Positions 24,630-33,514 of a DNA stretch of 64,000 nucleotides are shown in pieces. The stretch is taken from the NCBI GenBank assembly GCA_016787085.1, contig JAEUVJ010000061.1, forward strand, positions 62,001 to 126,000, in the 5' to 3' direction. The notes under the pieces were generated by a model, which was not told the DNA's origin, did no database searches, and worked only from the letters and a program-made list of their open reading frames with translations. Position 1 is the first letter of the stretch; each line of letters opens with the position of its first letter. The translations under genes were made by a program, and so were the position numbers. The stretch is from Chitinophagaceae bacterium. Its GTDB lineage: Bacteria; Bacteroidota; Bacteroidia; Chitinophagales; Chitinophagaceae.

Positions 24630-26621
24630 ATGGTTACAGACCCGAACATGTTACGGAAATATAAGATCCCGAAAACGATATTATGGGTGATCAACCTGCT
24701 GCTGATCTTCCTGCTGATCTTTACCCTGTTCAGGCTGGTCACCTTTTTTGCATTCAAGCCCCGTGGACTTTCCTTTGCAGACCTGGTTCCTTCTTTCCTG
24801 ATGGGCATCCAATATGATCTTCGCTGGATATCTATTATCCTTTTGCCGATTGTGATCGCCAGCATGGCGCCGCAGTTATCGCCTTTTTACTCATCAAGGA
24901 ATAAAAAATGGTGGACCTGGTATCTTGCCATAGTCACATTCGTCGTGTTCGTTTTCTTTGCGGCTGACTTTGGCAGTTTTTCCTATAACCAGACCAGGGT
25001 GGATGCTGGTGCTATGAATTTTGCTGAAGACTTCAGTATTTCCTGGCAGATGATGTGGCAAACTTACCCAATGATCTGGATGCTGCTTGGGTTGATCGTT
25101 GCAGTATTGCTGTTCCGCTGGATGTATCATAAAAGCCACTGGCGGGTGATCAACAGAACGGATGGCCTGGGTATTCCTTACCGCCGGAAATTCTTTATCA
25201 TAGCCGCCCTTATCCTGGGTCTCTTTGTGTATGGCCGTTTTTCGTGGCCGCCATTGACATGGAAGCATTGTTTTGTTTTCAGGGATAATTTCAAGTCGTA
25301 CCTCGCTTTAAATCCGTTACAGAATTTTTTTGCCACGCTAAAGCTACGGGCGCCGGAATACAATGAGCAAAAAGCAAGAGAGGCTTTTCCGCTGATAGCA
25401 GACTGGATGCCATTACCGGATAAAAAGAACTTTTCTTACCGGAGAGTGATCTCACCGGGCAGCCATGCATTAGAAAGCCGTCCTAATATTGTGCTGGTGA
25501 TGTGCGAGTCATTCAGTATGTACAAAAGCAGCATGAGCGGCAACCCGCTGAAGACAACACCCTTCTTTGATTCCATGGCCACTAAAGGGATATTCTTTGA
25601 ACGTTGTTTCTCTCCTCATTTTTCCACGGCCCGCGGTTTGTTTGCCATCGTCACCGGCATACCGGATGCTCAACAGTTCAAATTCTCCACCCGCAACCCG
25701 CTGGCACTGGAGCAACATACCATCATTGATAATTTTGAGGGCTACAGCAAGCATTATTTTCTTGGCGGCAATCCTGAGTTCAACAATTTCGAAGGATTGC
25801 TGAAGAATATAGACGGGCTGCAGATGCATACCGAAGGCAGTTTCTCTTCGCCCAAAGTGAATGTATGGGGCATCAGTGATAAAGATCTCTTTATAGAAGC
25901 GAACAACGTATTCAAAGCGGAGAAGTATCCTTTTTTTGCTATTGTACAGACATCCGATAATCACCGGCCTTATATGATACCGGAACATGACACGGACTTT
26001 GTCAGGGTGGAGGTGGATAACCAAACGCTGCAGCAATACGGATTTGAATCATTGAATGAGTATAACACGTTCCGTTATTCAGATTACTGTTTCCAGAAAT
26101 TCATGGAAGCGGCAGAGAAGGAAAATTATTTTCACAATACCATTTTTGTTTTCATCGGCGATCATGGCGTAGCAGGTAATGCCGATGCCATGTATCCCCC
26201 TGCCTGGACAGAGCAGCGGCTCACCGATGAGCATGTGCCGTTATTGTTTTATGCCCCTTATTTACTGGCTCCGCAAAAAAGAAGTGAAGTGGTCTCACAG
26301 GTAGATGTGCTGCCCACTATTGCAGGCATGGTGCAGCACCCTTATGTAAATACCACATTGGGCCGCGACCTGCTTGATCCGGAAAAGAAAAACAATTTTG
26401 CCTTTATCACCAATACAGCGGGCAGGATCGGGATGGTGACCGATGATTTTTATTTTACTAAAAACCTGAATTTTCCTGATGAACAACTGGTGCCGGTCAG
26501 GAACAACGGGTTATCCTATACCAAAGCACAGAAAGACTCCGTTCAGCAAAGACTATCCGAATTTACTTCTGCTTTTTTTGAAACAGCCAGGTATATGCTG
26601 ATGAATAATAAGAAGGGGTAA
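24630..26621 (+). CDS. LTA-synthase-like membrane sulfatase / phosphoglycerol transferase
   Basis: 663 residues. Five membrane segments lie in the first ~205 residues, then an extracytoplasmic sulfatase-fold domain. The metal-site residues are visible as Glu293 in MCESFSMY, Thr333 in HFSTARG (nucleophile position of LtaS-type enzymes), FIGDHGVAGN and DEHVPLLFYAP. Gram-negative members transfer phosphoglycerol or phosphoethanolamine to envelope glycans or lipids; the acceptor here is unknown. The ATG at 24630 is chosen; 24648 is also possible. It is divergent from the PAP2 gene. Confidence 0.9.
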   Translation: MVTDPNMLRKYKIPKTILWVINLLLIFLLIFTLFRLVTFFAFKPRGLSFADLVPSFLMGIQYDLRWISIILLPIVIASMAPQLSPFYSSRNKKWWTWYLAIVTFVVFVFFAADFGSFSYNQTRVDAGAMNFAEDFSISWQMMWQTYPMIWMLLGLIVAVLLFRWMYHKSHWRVINRTDGLGIPYRRKFFIIAALILGLFVYGRFSWPPLTWKHCFVFRDNFKSYLALNPLQNFFATLKLRAPEYNEQKAREAFPLIADWMPLPDKKNFSYRRVISPGSHALESRPNIVLVMCESFSMYKSSMSGNPLKTTPFFDSMATKGIFFERCFSPHFSTARGLFAIVTGIPDAQQFKFSTRNPLALEQHTIIDNFEGYSKHYFLGGNPEFNNFEGLLKNIDGLQMHTEGSFSSPKVNVWGISDKDLFIEANNVFKAEKYPFFAIVQTSDNHRPYMIPEHDTDFVRVEVDNQTLQQYGFESLNEYNTFRYSDYCFQKFMEAAEKENYFHNTIFVFIGDHGVAGNADAMYPPAWTEQRLTDEHVPLLFYAPYLLAPQKRSEVVSQVDVLPTIAGMVQHPYVNTTLGRDLLDPEKKNNFAFITNTAGRIGMVTDDFYFTKNLNFPDEQLVPVRNNGLSYTKAQKDSVQQRLSEFTSAFFETARYMLMNNKKG

Positions 26622-26685
26622 GGTGAAAGGCACAAGGGATATGGCAATACCCGTGTGGCGGCAATGATTCTTGTATTTTGGTTCT

Positions 26686-27492
26686 TCACGTCAATGCATC
26701 ACCTGTCCTCCCATCACTATACAATCTTTTTTCTTTATCTGCCGGCTGGCCGGTAATCTTCTTTGCTACTATGATCAGCCGGGGCGATCTTTTTACATCA
26801 TAACTTCCAAGAGCGTAATCACCGAAAACTTCCTGCACCTGCATACCCTGGAAGCTAAACATATCGGTAAAATCGCCGAACGAGAATTTTGCAACCCTTT
26901 CTGTAAATGCCAGCGGTGTTTTTAACAAAGGGTCTGTTATCACGATATGGTTATAAAAATGATGTACATCCTGCCATCTTTTAATGGTGTAAATGGTCCC
27001 GTCCAGTTCTTTTACTTCTTCAGACACCAGGTGGTCTTCTGTGTAGTGTACATTCAGGTAATCCATCACCAGCAGAGCTCCCGGTTTCAGGCTGCGGGCC
27101 ATAGTACGGATGGCGGCATCATGTTCCCTTCTCGTTCTGAAATATCCAAAACTGGTAAAGAAATTAAAGGCGTAGTCAAAATAATTACCCCAGAAAGGCA
27201 GACGCATGTCATGTACAAAAAAATGAAGGGTTTCATTTTCAAACTGTCCAGCGAATGTGATGGCCGATGGAGAGATATCAATACCAGTCACGTCGGCCCC
27301 CGGCCGGGCGAGTATCCGGCTATGCCTTCCTTTGCCGCAGGCAACATCCAGTACACGGCTACCCGGTTTCAGTTGAAGATGACCGGTAAGACTCAGGATA
27401 AAAGCTTCTGCTTCTTTTTCATCTCTTTCGAAATAAAGCTTATGGTAATAAGGTGAATCAAACCATTCTTCATACCATGCGGAACCGGCCAT
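26686..27492 (-). CDS. SAM-dependent methyltransferase
   Basis: 268 residues starting MAGSAWYEEWFDSPYY; the open frame extends another 40 codons upstream, but that part overlaps a promoter and is not family-like. Class I Rossmann motif VLDVACGKGRHS, followed by VTGIDISPSAI and ALLVMDYLNVHY. The opening W-Y/F-D-x-x-YY resembles a widespread group of uncharacterised methyltransferases. The substrate is unknown. It is divergent from glmM. Confidence 0.85.
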   Translation of the reverse strand: MAGSAWYEEWFDSPYYHKLYFERDEKEAEAFILSLTGHLQLKPGSRVLDVACGKGRHSRILARPGADVTGIDISPSAITFAGQFENETLHFFVHDMRLPFWGNYFDYAFNFFTSFGYFRTRREHDAAIRTMARSLKPGALLVMDYLNVHYTEDHLVSEEVKELDGTIYTIKRWQDVHHFYNHIVITDPLLKTPLAFTERVAKFSFGDFTDMFSFQGMQVQEVFGDYALGSYDVKRSPRLIIVAKKITGQPADKEKRLYSDGRTGDALT

Positions 27493-27506
27493 AGGTGATG
27501 TTTTGA

Positions 27507-27514
27507 CAAATGTA
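27507..27514 (-). promoter_or_regulatory. -7 box of the methyltransferase gene
   Basis: TACATTTG on the minus strand, 14 bases before the ATG at 27492. It supports the shorter start. Confidence 0.4.
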
Positions 27515-27573
27515 AAGGGGAAAATGTTTATCCCCACAGGCCAGTACGGGAAGGTGGCTGGCCCCGAAAACCG

Positions 27574-27581
27574 TATTTTTG
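27574..27581 (+). promoter_or_regulatory. -7 box of glmM
   Basis: TATTTTTG followed by CTATCC. It covers the TTG at 27579, so that codon cannot be in the mRNA; it favours the GTG start at 27606. Confidence 0.5.
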
Positions 27582-27605
27582 CTATCCGAACAAAAACAAC
27601 CACCT

Positions 27606-28982
27606 GTGGCACTGATCAAGAGTATATCCGGCATCCGGGGAACTATCGGAGGCATACCCGGCGAAACTTTATCCCCTGTTGACATCGTCAAATTCACGGC
27701 TGCTTATGGCAGCATTGTTTCTAATAATAAGCCTGCAAAGATTGTTATTGGCCGCGATGCCCGTATCAGCGGCGGTATGGTACGAGACCTTGTCGCCAGC
27801 ACATTGACCGCCCTCGGTATTGATGTCATTGATCTCGGACTTTCCACCACACCCACTGTTGAGCTTGCCGTTAAAATGGAAAAAGCGGATGGAGGTATTA
27901 TACTTACTGCCAGCCACAACCCTAAAGAATGGAATGCATTGAAACTACTGAATAGCGAAGGGGAGTTCATCTCTGCGGAAACCGGCGCACAGGTATTGAA
28001 GAAAGCGGCAGCAGAAGATTTTGTTTTTGCAGGAGTCGAGAAGCTCGGTCATATAAGGCAGGATAGCAGCTACCTTGAAAAGCATGTGGAGGCGGTAGTG
28101 AATTATCCATTGGTAAATGCCGGAGCTATTGGCAAAATGGATTTCAAAGTGGTGGTAGATGCGGTGAATTCCACCGGGGCAACCTATATCCCGGCGTTGC
28201 TCAAAGCGCTGGGAGTAAATGAGGTGACCGTGTTGAATGCAGAAGTGAATGGCAGGTTTGCACATAACCCGGAACCATTGCCGGAACACTTAACACAGTT
28301 AAGCAATGAAGTGGTGAAGCAAAAAGCACACTTAGGTATTGCAGTGGACCCTGATGTAGATCGCCTTTGTTTTGTGTGTGAGGATGGCAGTATGTTTGGC
28401 GAGGAATATACGCTGGTGGCGGTGGCTGATTATGTATTGAACAAACGAAAAGGCAATACCGTCAGCAATATGAGCAGTACGAAGGCGCTGAAAGAGATCA
28501 CGCTGAAACATGGCGGGGAATATTTTCCTTCGGCGGTGGGAGAGGTGAACGTGGTAAATAGGATGAAAGAAGTGGATGCAGTAATTGGCGGCGAAGGCAA
28601 TGGCGGTATCATCGTTCCGGACTTTCACTATGGCCGCGATGCGCTGATCGGTATCGGTTTATTCTTAACACACCTGGCAGAATATAAAAAGGGAATTAAA
28701 TCGCTGCGCGGCACTTACCCTGATTATTTTATTTCCAAGAATAAGATCGAACTGCAAAACGGGTTTGATCTTACCGCCATTTTTGACAGCATCAAAAAGA
28801 AATACAAGAACAACCCGGTGAACACTGAAGATGGCTTAAAGATCGAGTTTGATAATGACTGGGTGCATCTCCGTTCCTCCAACACAGAGCCGATCATCCG
28901 CATCTATGCTGAAAGTGATTTTGAATCAAAGGCGAATAATATTGCCTTGCGGCTGATGCAGGATATTAAGGAGTTTATGTAA
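27606..28982 (+). CDS. glmM: Phosphoglucosamine mutase
   Basis: Interconverts glucosamine-6-phosphate and glucosamine-1-phosphate for peptidoglycan and LPS precursors. The GTG start at 27606 gives MALIKSISGIRGTIGG, the usual N-terminus in this phylum. The catalytic phosphoserine is in ILTASHNPKEWNALK, the metal loop in VDPDVDRLCFV, and the sugar and phosphate loops in GGEGNGG and RSSNTEPIIRIY. 458 residues. Some phosphomannomutases share these motifs, so the substrate is inferred. It ends 5 bases before the stop of the convergent oxidoreductase operon. Confidence 0.9.
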   Translation: MALIKSISGIRGTIGGIPGETLSPVDIVKFTAAYGSIVSNNKPAKIVIGRDARISGGMVRDLVASTLTALGIDVIDLGLSTTPTVELAVKMEKADGGIILTASHNPKEWNALKLLNSEGEFISAETGAQVLKKAAAEDFVFAGVEKLGHIRQDSSYLEKHVEAVVNYPLVNAGAIGKMDFKVVVDAVNSTGATYIPALLKALGVNEVTVLNAEVNGRFAHNPEPLPEHLTQLSNEVVKQKAHLGIAVDPDVDRLCFVCEDGSMFGEEYTLVAVADYVLNKRKGNTVSNMSSTKALKEITLKHGGEYFPSAVGEVNVVNRMKEVDAVIGGEGNGGIIVPDFHYGRDALIGIGLFLTHLAEYKKGIKSLRGTYPDYFISKNKIELQNGFDLTAIFDSIKKKYKNNPVNTEDGLKIEFDNDWVHLRSSNTEPIIRIYAESDFESKANNIALRLMQDIKEFM

Positions 28983-28987
28983 ACTGA

Positions 28988-31210
28988 TTAACCAATCAGC
29001 TTATCCGGCGTAATAGGTAACTCTCTAACTCTTTTACCCGTTGCATGAAATACTGCATTCGCCAGTGCCGCAGCAAATCCCACCATGCCCACTTCTCCCA
29101 TACCTTTTGAACCGATCGGGTTGAGAACAGGATCAGGTTTATTGACAAACAATACATCCACATGCGGCACATCGGCATTGACGGCTACATGGTAGTCGCC
29201 GAAATTATTATTCACCCATCGTCCGTAGCGATGATCAATGACACCTTCTTCCATCAGCGACATACTGATACCTCCCACTACTGAACCGATGATCTGGCTT
29301 TCGGCCGTCAGTTCATTCACGATCTTCCCGGCATCTACAGCGGCTACAGCCTGTACTACTTTCACCACTCCTGTCGTTTCATGCACTTTCACTTTTACAA
29401 AGTGCACGGCATAGGAAAAAGCAGAATGATTCGCCATCGGGTTGCGTTCCGATGATTCCAGTATCTCTATCTGGGATAGCCCTGCGCTTCGTATCGCATC
29501 GGCATAACTTACTTTTCTTGATTTGTCAGATGCAAGAATCATGTATCCGTCTTCAAATAGAAGGTCTTCTGCTTTTGCTTCATGAACAGTGGCGGTATGA
29601 AAGACCGGGTTATTCTTTACCAGTTCAGCCAGTTTCTTTTTTATATTCACGCAGACATTGTTCACGGCTGTTCCCAGTGTAGAAGTAGTACCCGAACCGC
29701 CCTGCATCGGCCCCGGCGGCAGGTTGGTGTCGCCCATTTCAAATTTGATATTCTTTGCAGAGAGCCCCAGCACATCAGAGGCAAGTTTGGTCATGGCGGT
29801 GGCGGTGCCCGGTCCCATATCCGTCACGCCTGTCTGCAAAATGAATGTACCATCAGGCAGGAAGCGGGCCGCTACTTTTGCGTCACCTCTCCATGCAGAG
29901 AAAATACCGCTGCCGGTTCCATAACCCACCCACCATTCACCTTCCTTGGTGGAGCGTGGTTGCGGATTGCGTTCATGCCATTTTATTTTATCGGCGCCGA
30001 GCTGATAACATTCTTTTAGAAACTTACTCGAATAAGGTTTATTCCTTTCAAGATCTGTTTCTGCATAATTGCGGATACGCAGTTCAAGCGGGTCTATACC
30101 GGCAGCATAAGCCAGTTCATCCATCGCACATTCGAGTGCATAAGCGCCGGTAGTCTCCCCGGGGCCACGCATCCAGGTCGGCTGGCCGAGATCAAGCGGG
30201 TACACTTTATAACTTGTATTCACATTCGGGCAGGCGTATAATGATCGTGATCCGTTCACAATACCTTCCGTGAATTCATTGAAGCTGCAGGTCATGGCCA
30301 TGGCGTTATGCGTGATGCCGGTCAGTTTACCTTCTTTGGTGGCGCCCATCGCCAGTTTTTGTATGGCCTGCGGACGATAGCCAACATGCGTGAACATCTG
30401 GTCGCGGCGTAATGACAGCTTCAACGGCTTTTGCACTTTCCGGGCGCCGATCAGGGCCGCCATCGAATGCGGCCAGGTATTGAAAGCAGAACCGAAAGCT
30501 CCCCCGATGAACTGCGTGATGATCCTGACATTTTCTTCTTTCAGACCAAAGGCCCGCATAATATTCTGTTGCGTACTTTTTAATGCCTGTGTCTTTTCAT
30601 ACAGCGTCACTTTATCAGGTCCTTCCCATACTATGGTGATACCATGTATCTCCATCGGGTTATGCACTTCGATGGGCATCGTGTATTCCGCTTCTATCTT
30701 CACTTCCGCTTTTTGCCAGGCATTCGCTTCTCCTCTTATATATTCACGATACGCATTCCCTTCCAGTGGTTTCCCTGTTTTGATCGCAGCATGGATGTCT
30801 GTATTGTACTGCTCTTCTTTGTATGTGGCTTTGATCAGTGAGGCGGCATGTACAGCCCTTTCATACGTATCGGCGATCACCAGCGCAATAGGTTGTCCGT
30901 TAAAACGAATGATATTGTCACTGAATACCCGGTAGCCTTGTCTTATGGCCGGGGCTTTTTCCTGTTCAGGTGTTCGTTTGTACCCCGGTACTTCCGGGCA
31001 ATTCAGGTGGGTGATCACTTCGATCACACCCGGTGCGTTGGCAGCAGCTTTGGTGTCAATGACGGTCATCGTTCCTTTGGCGATCGTACTGCCGGCCAGT
31101 ACGCCATATACCATACCGGGGAAATCGTATTCATAAGAATACTTTGCTTTGCCGGTTACTTTCTGTATACCGTCCACCCGGTCTAAGAATTGGGGAGATC
31201 TTTGATCCAT
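28988..31210 (-). CDS. Aldehyde oxidoreductase, molybdenum-binding subunit (PaoC-like)
   Basis: 740-residue large subunit of a xanthine-oxidase-family enzyme. The N-terminal fused a/b hammerhead domain (QFLDRVDGIQKVTGKAKYSYEYDFPG) is followed by the molybdopterin-binding region with GGAFGSAFN, MRGPGETTGAYALEC, GDTNLPPGPMQGGSGT and the probable catalytic glutamate in GMGEVGMVG. It forms a heterotrimer with the two genes upstream (FAD and 2Fe-2S subunits). Relatives oxidise aromatic aldehydes; the true substrate is not evident. The cytosine-dinucleotide cofactor insertion protein PaoD is not encoded nearby. Confidence 0.9.
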   Translation of the reverse strand: MDQRSPQFLDRVDGIQKVTGKAKYSYEYDFPGMVYGVLAGSTIAKGTMTVIDTKAAANAPGVIEVITHLNCPEVPGYKRTPEQEKAPAIRQGYRVFSDNIIRFNGQPIALVIADTYERAVHAASLIKATYKEEQYNTDIHAAIKTGKPLEGNAYREYIRGEANAWQKAEVKIEAEYTMPIEVHNPMEIHGITIVWEGPDKVTLYEKTQALKSTQQNIMRAFGLKEENVRIITQFIGGAFGSAFNTWPHSMAALIGARKVQKPLKLSLRRDQMFTHVGYRPQAIQKLAMGATKEGKLTGITHNAMAMTCSFNEFTEGIVNGSRSLYACPNVNTSYKVYPLDLGQPTWMRGPGETTGAYALECAMDELAYAAGIDPLELRIRNYAETDLERNKPYSSKFLKECYQLGADKIKWHERNPQPRSTKEGEWWVGYGTGSGIFSAWRGDAKVAARFLPDGTFILQTGVTDMGPGTATAMTKLASDVLGLSAKNIKFEMGDTNLPPGPMQGGSGTTSTLGTAVNNVCVNIKKKLAELVKNNPVFHTATVHEAKAEDLLFEDGYMILASDKSRKVSYADAIRSAGLSQIEILESSERNPMANHSAFSYAVHFVKVKVHETTGVVKVVQAVAAVDAGKIVNELTAESQIIGSVVGGISMSLMEEGVIDHRYGRWVNNNFGDYHVAVNADVPHVDVLFVNKPDPVLNPIGSKGMGEVGMVGFAAALANAVFHATGKRVRELPITPDKLIG

Positions 31211-31221
31211 AGAGAAATGTT

Positions 31222-32205
31222 TTATGCGATGCCGGCTGCTTTCGTCAATGCTTCCACGATTGCCACCGGCGCCATCTTTAGTTTGAAATTATTATAACCA
31301 TATCCTTTCGCACCCTTCATCACCAGCTCTGCTGCTTTTGTAAAATTTTCTTTTGTTGCTCCTTTGTTCATCAAAAACTTCTCTGCTTCCGTCAATCGCC
31401 ACGGCTTGTGCGCTACACCACCCATTGCAAGCTTTACGTTCTTAATGGTACTACCATTCAATTCTAATGCAGCCGCCACGGATACCAGCGCAAAGGCATA
31501 AGAGGCCCTGTCACGGATCTTTAAATAGTAAACGTTCTTCGTAAAATTGTTTTTTGGGATACTAATACCCGTGATCAGTTCTCCTTTCATCAACGTATTG
31601 TCCCTTTCAGGGTTCTCTCCCGGCATACGGTGGAAATCACCAAAAGCGATCCTTCTTTCGCCTTTGGGACCGCTGACAGTTACCGTTGCATTCAATGCAG
31701 CCAATGCCACACACATATCACTCGGATGAACAGCAATACATTTCCCACTGGCGCCAAAGATGGCATGCATGCGGTTATATCCCTGCAGGGCGCCGCAGCC
31801 GCTGCCCGGCTGCCGTTTATTACAGGGCATAGCCGTATCATAAAAATAGGAGCAACGTGTACGCTGCATGATATTACCGCCAACCGTGGCCATATTTCTT
31901 AACTGTGCTGAAGCCCCGGCATTCAATGCCATCGCCAGCAACGGGTAATTCTTTTTTACGATTTCATGTCCTGACAGATCGCTGTTGAGCACGAGAGCAC
32001 CGATACTTAATCCCGTTGCCGATTCTTTGATATCTTTCAGAGGAAGGTTATTGATATCAATTAACCGTACAGGGGCGGTCACTCCTTTCTTCATCAGGTC
32101 AACCAGGTTGGTACCCCCGGCAATCAAACTGCCTGCAGGGTTTTTGGCCAGCGCATCTACGGCTGCCTTTACGGATGAAACCCTTGTGTATTCAAAGTTG
32201 ATCAT
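31222..32205 (-). CDS. Aldehyde oxidoreductase, FAD subunit with 4Fe-4S insert (PaoB-like)
   Basis: 327 residues. FAD-binding motif LIAGGTNLVDLMKKG (27-41) and QLRNMATVGGNIMQ (101-114). Four cysteines at 118, 128, 137 and 156 lie in a Cys-rich insert, as in PaoB and HcrB, whose inserts hold an extra [4Fe-4S] cluster; ordinary xanthine dehydrogenase FAD subunits lack it. This supports a PaoABC-type enzyme. It overlaps the iron-sulfur subunit gene by 4 bases and precedes the Mo subunit by 11. Confidence 0.88.
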   Translation of the reverse strand: MINFEYTRVSSVKAAVDALAKNPAGSLIAGGTNLVDLMKKGVTAPVRLIDINNLPLKDIKESATGLSIGALVLNSDLSGHEIVKKNYPLLAMALNAGASAQLRNMATVGGNIMQRTRCSYFYDTAMPCNKRQPGSGCGALQGYNRMHAIFGASGKCIAVHPSDMCVALAALNATVTVSGPKGERRIAFGDFHRMPGENPERDNTLMKGELITGISIPKNNFTKNVYYLKIRDRASYAFALVSVAAALELNGSTIKNVKLAMGGVAHKPWRLTEAEKFLMNKGATKENFTKAAELVMKGAKGYGYNNFKLKMAPVAIVEALTKAAGIA

Positions 32206-32831
32206 AATGTTTGCCCTCCGTTTTTAACTTCCATGATAGCATCTACAATATTCGGGTAGGCGCCGCAGCGGCAGATATTCCCGCTCATGAACTCCCTGAT
32301 CTCTTCCGTACTGCCGGCATGACCTTCTTTGATACAGGCCACGGCCGACATGATCTGTCCCGGTGTGCAATACCCGCACTGGAATCCATCATGTTTGATG
32401 AATGCTTCCTGCATGGGGTGTAATTTGTCTCCGTCAGCAAGTCCTTCTATCGTAGTTATTTTTTTGCCTTCATTCATGACGGCTAAGGACAAACAGGAAT
32501 TGATGCGTTTGCCATCCACATGTACCGTGCAGGCGCCGCATTGCCCGTGATCACAGCCTTTCTTGGTGCCGGTCAGGTGCAATTGCTCCCGCAAAAGATC
32601 AAGTAAGGTCACTCTCGGCTCAACAGAAAGTGCATGTACCGTACCGTTCACTTCAATGTTCAGGGGGATCTTCTCAAACAGGGCTGCGATCTTTTCGTCA
32701 TTTTCCCCGGCTTTGACAATGACTGGTGAGGCAACCGCCAGTGCGGCTAATGCCGTTGATTGTTTAAGAAAATTTCTCCGGCCATCATCAAACGGTTTTT
32801 TATGATGGCAGTGTTGGTTTTCGTTGTGCAT
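32202..32831 (-). CDS. Aldehyde oxidoreductase, 2Fe-2S subunit with Tat signal (PaoA-like)
   Basis: 209 residues from ATG 32831. The N-terminus has a twin-arginine signal, GRRNFLKQSTALAALAVASP, so the folded enzyme is probably exported to the periplasm with its partners. The first [2Fe-2S] site is in KKGCDHGQCGACTVHVDG...NSCL, the second in CGYCTPGQ and ICRCGAYPNI. It is the first gene of the three-gene operon; this order matches E. coli paoABC. The longer open frame upstream of 32831 is discarded because it would bury the Tat signal. Confidence 0.9.
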   Translation of the reverse strand: MHNENQHCHHKKPFDDGRRNFLKQSTALAALAVASPVIVKAGENDEKIAALFEKIPLNIEVNGTVHALSVEPRVTLLDLLREQLHLTGTKKGCDHGQCGACTVHVDGKRINSCLSLAVMNEGKKITTIEGLADGDKLHPMQEAFIKHDGFQCGYCTPGQIMSAVACIKEGHAGSTEEIREFMSGNICRCGAYPNIVDAIMEVKNGGQTL

Positions 32832-32937
32832 AGAAGGGAATATATATTTAAATTTACCGTATTCCCCCGAACAGGGAAAAATTTTGCATGACCCATTACA
32901 TGAACGGCGCAAGCCATCATTTCAGGAGACCGGAAAC

Positions 32938-33384
32938 ATGAGACATTGGCTAACTATCATAAACGGTTTGTGGATCAGCCTGCTGCTGTCAGCAGCCTGC
33001 TCTCCTGTCAATGATATCGGTAAGAAGCGCTTTATTTATAACCTGGGGGATAAAGAACACAAACTCGTTTTTGCATTGCCGAAGGGCAGGTCGGAAGAAA
33101 AATACAGGGTAGGGGCAGGCGAAGCCAAAGAGCAGTTCTATTATTTCGGCGATGGTTCAGTATTCTATGTGGCCCGTCATATCACCTGGCCTACTGTCAA
33201 TAAATTTCGTATAGAAGCACTGCCACCAAAAGAACAGAACGCCTCTTCATTTACCGGGAAGGATAGTGACGGATTGTACTGGAAGGAAATACAATTCGAA
33301 GAATTCAAAGTGGGGTATGCGTATGTAAATGCTGAAAGGGTGGGGCGGTTCAATGATGCACTGAGCTCAGTGAAGATCAGGTAA
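32938..33384 (+). CDS. Small lipoprotein of unknown function
   Basis: 148 residues with a lipoprotein signal: MRHWLTIINGLWISLLLSAA then Cys21. The mature part is rich in charged and aromatic residues (YYFGDGSVFYVARHITWPTVNKFR) and shows no recognised domain. The ATG at 32938 is chosen because it directly precedes the signal; an upstream ATG in frame would put 38 residues in front of it. It is divergent from the oxidoreductase operon. Confidence 0.65.
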   Translation: MRHWLTIINGLWISLLLSAACSPVNDIGKKRFIYNLGDKEHKLVFALPKGRSEEKYRVGAGEAKEQFYYFGDGSVFYVARHITWPTVNKFRIEALPPKEQNASSFTGKDSDGLYWKEIQFEEFKVGYAYVNAERVGRFNDALSSVKIR

Positions 33385-33452
33385 CTTTTCCAGGTGTCAT
33401 CAGTCCACCTTGTAAGTAGCCTTCACCGCTTTATCACTTTTACCTGTTTACT

Positions 33453-33460
33453 TATCTTTG
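33453..33460 (+). promoter_or_regulatory. -7 box of the cysteine desulfurase gene
   Basis: TATCTTTG followed by CGCC. Transcription would begin near 33467, ruling out the upstream in-frame start at 33458. Confidence 0.55.
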
Positions 33461-33514
33461 CGCCTCAATTTTATCAGCTGCCAGCTCGCAACTCGTAGCA
33501 TAATGCTCACCGCT

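Noticed and set aside
26947..27456. A 169-codon plus-strand frame opposite the methyltransferase gene
   Set aside because: The opposite strand has clear methyltransferase motifs; this frame has none.
32046..32058. A third TTGATATCAA palindrome
   Set aside because: It lies inside the coding region of the FAD subunit, encoding conserved-looking DINN, with no promoter; one extra copy is expected by chance.
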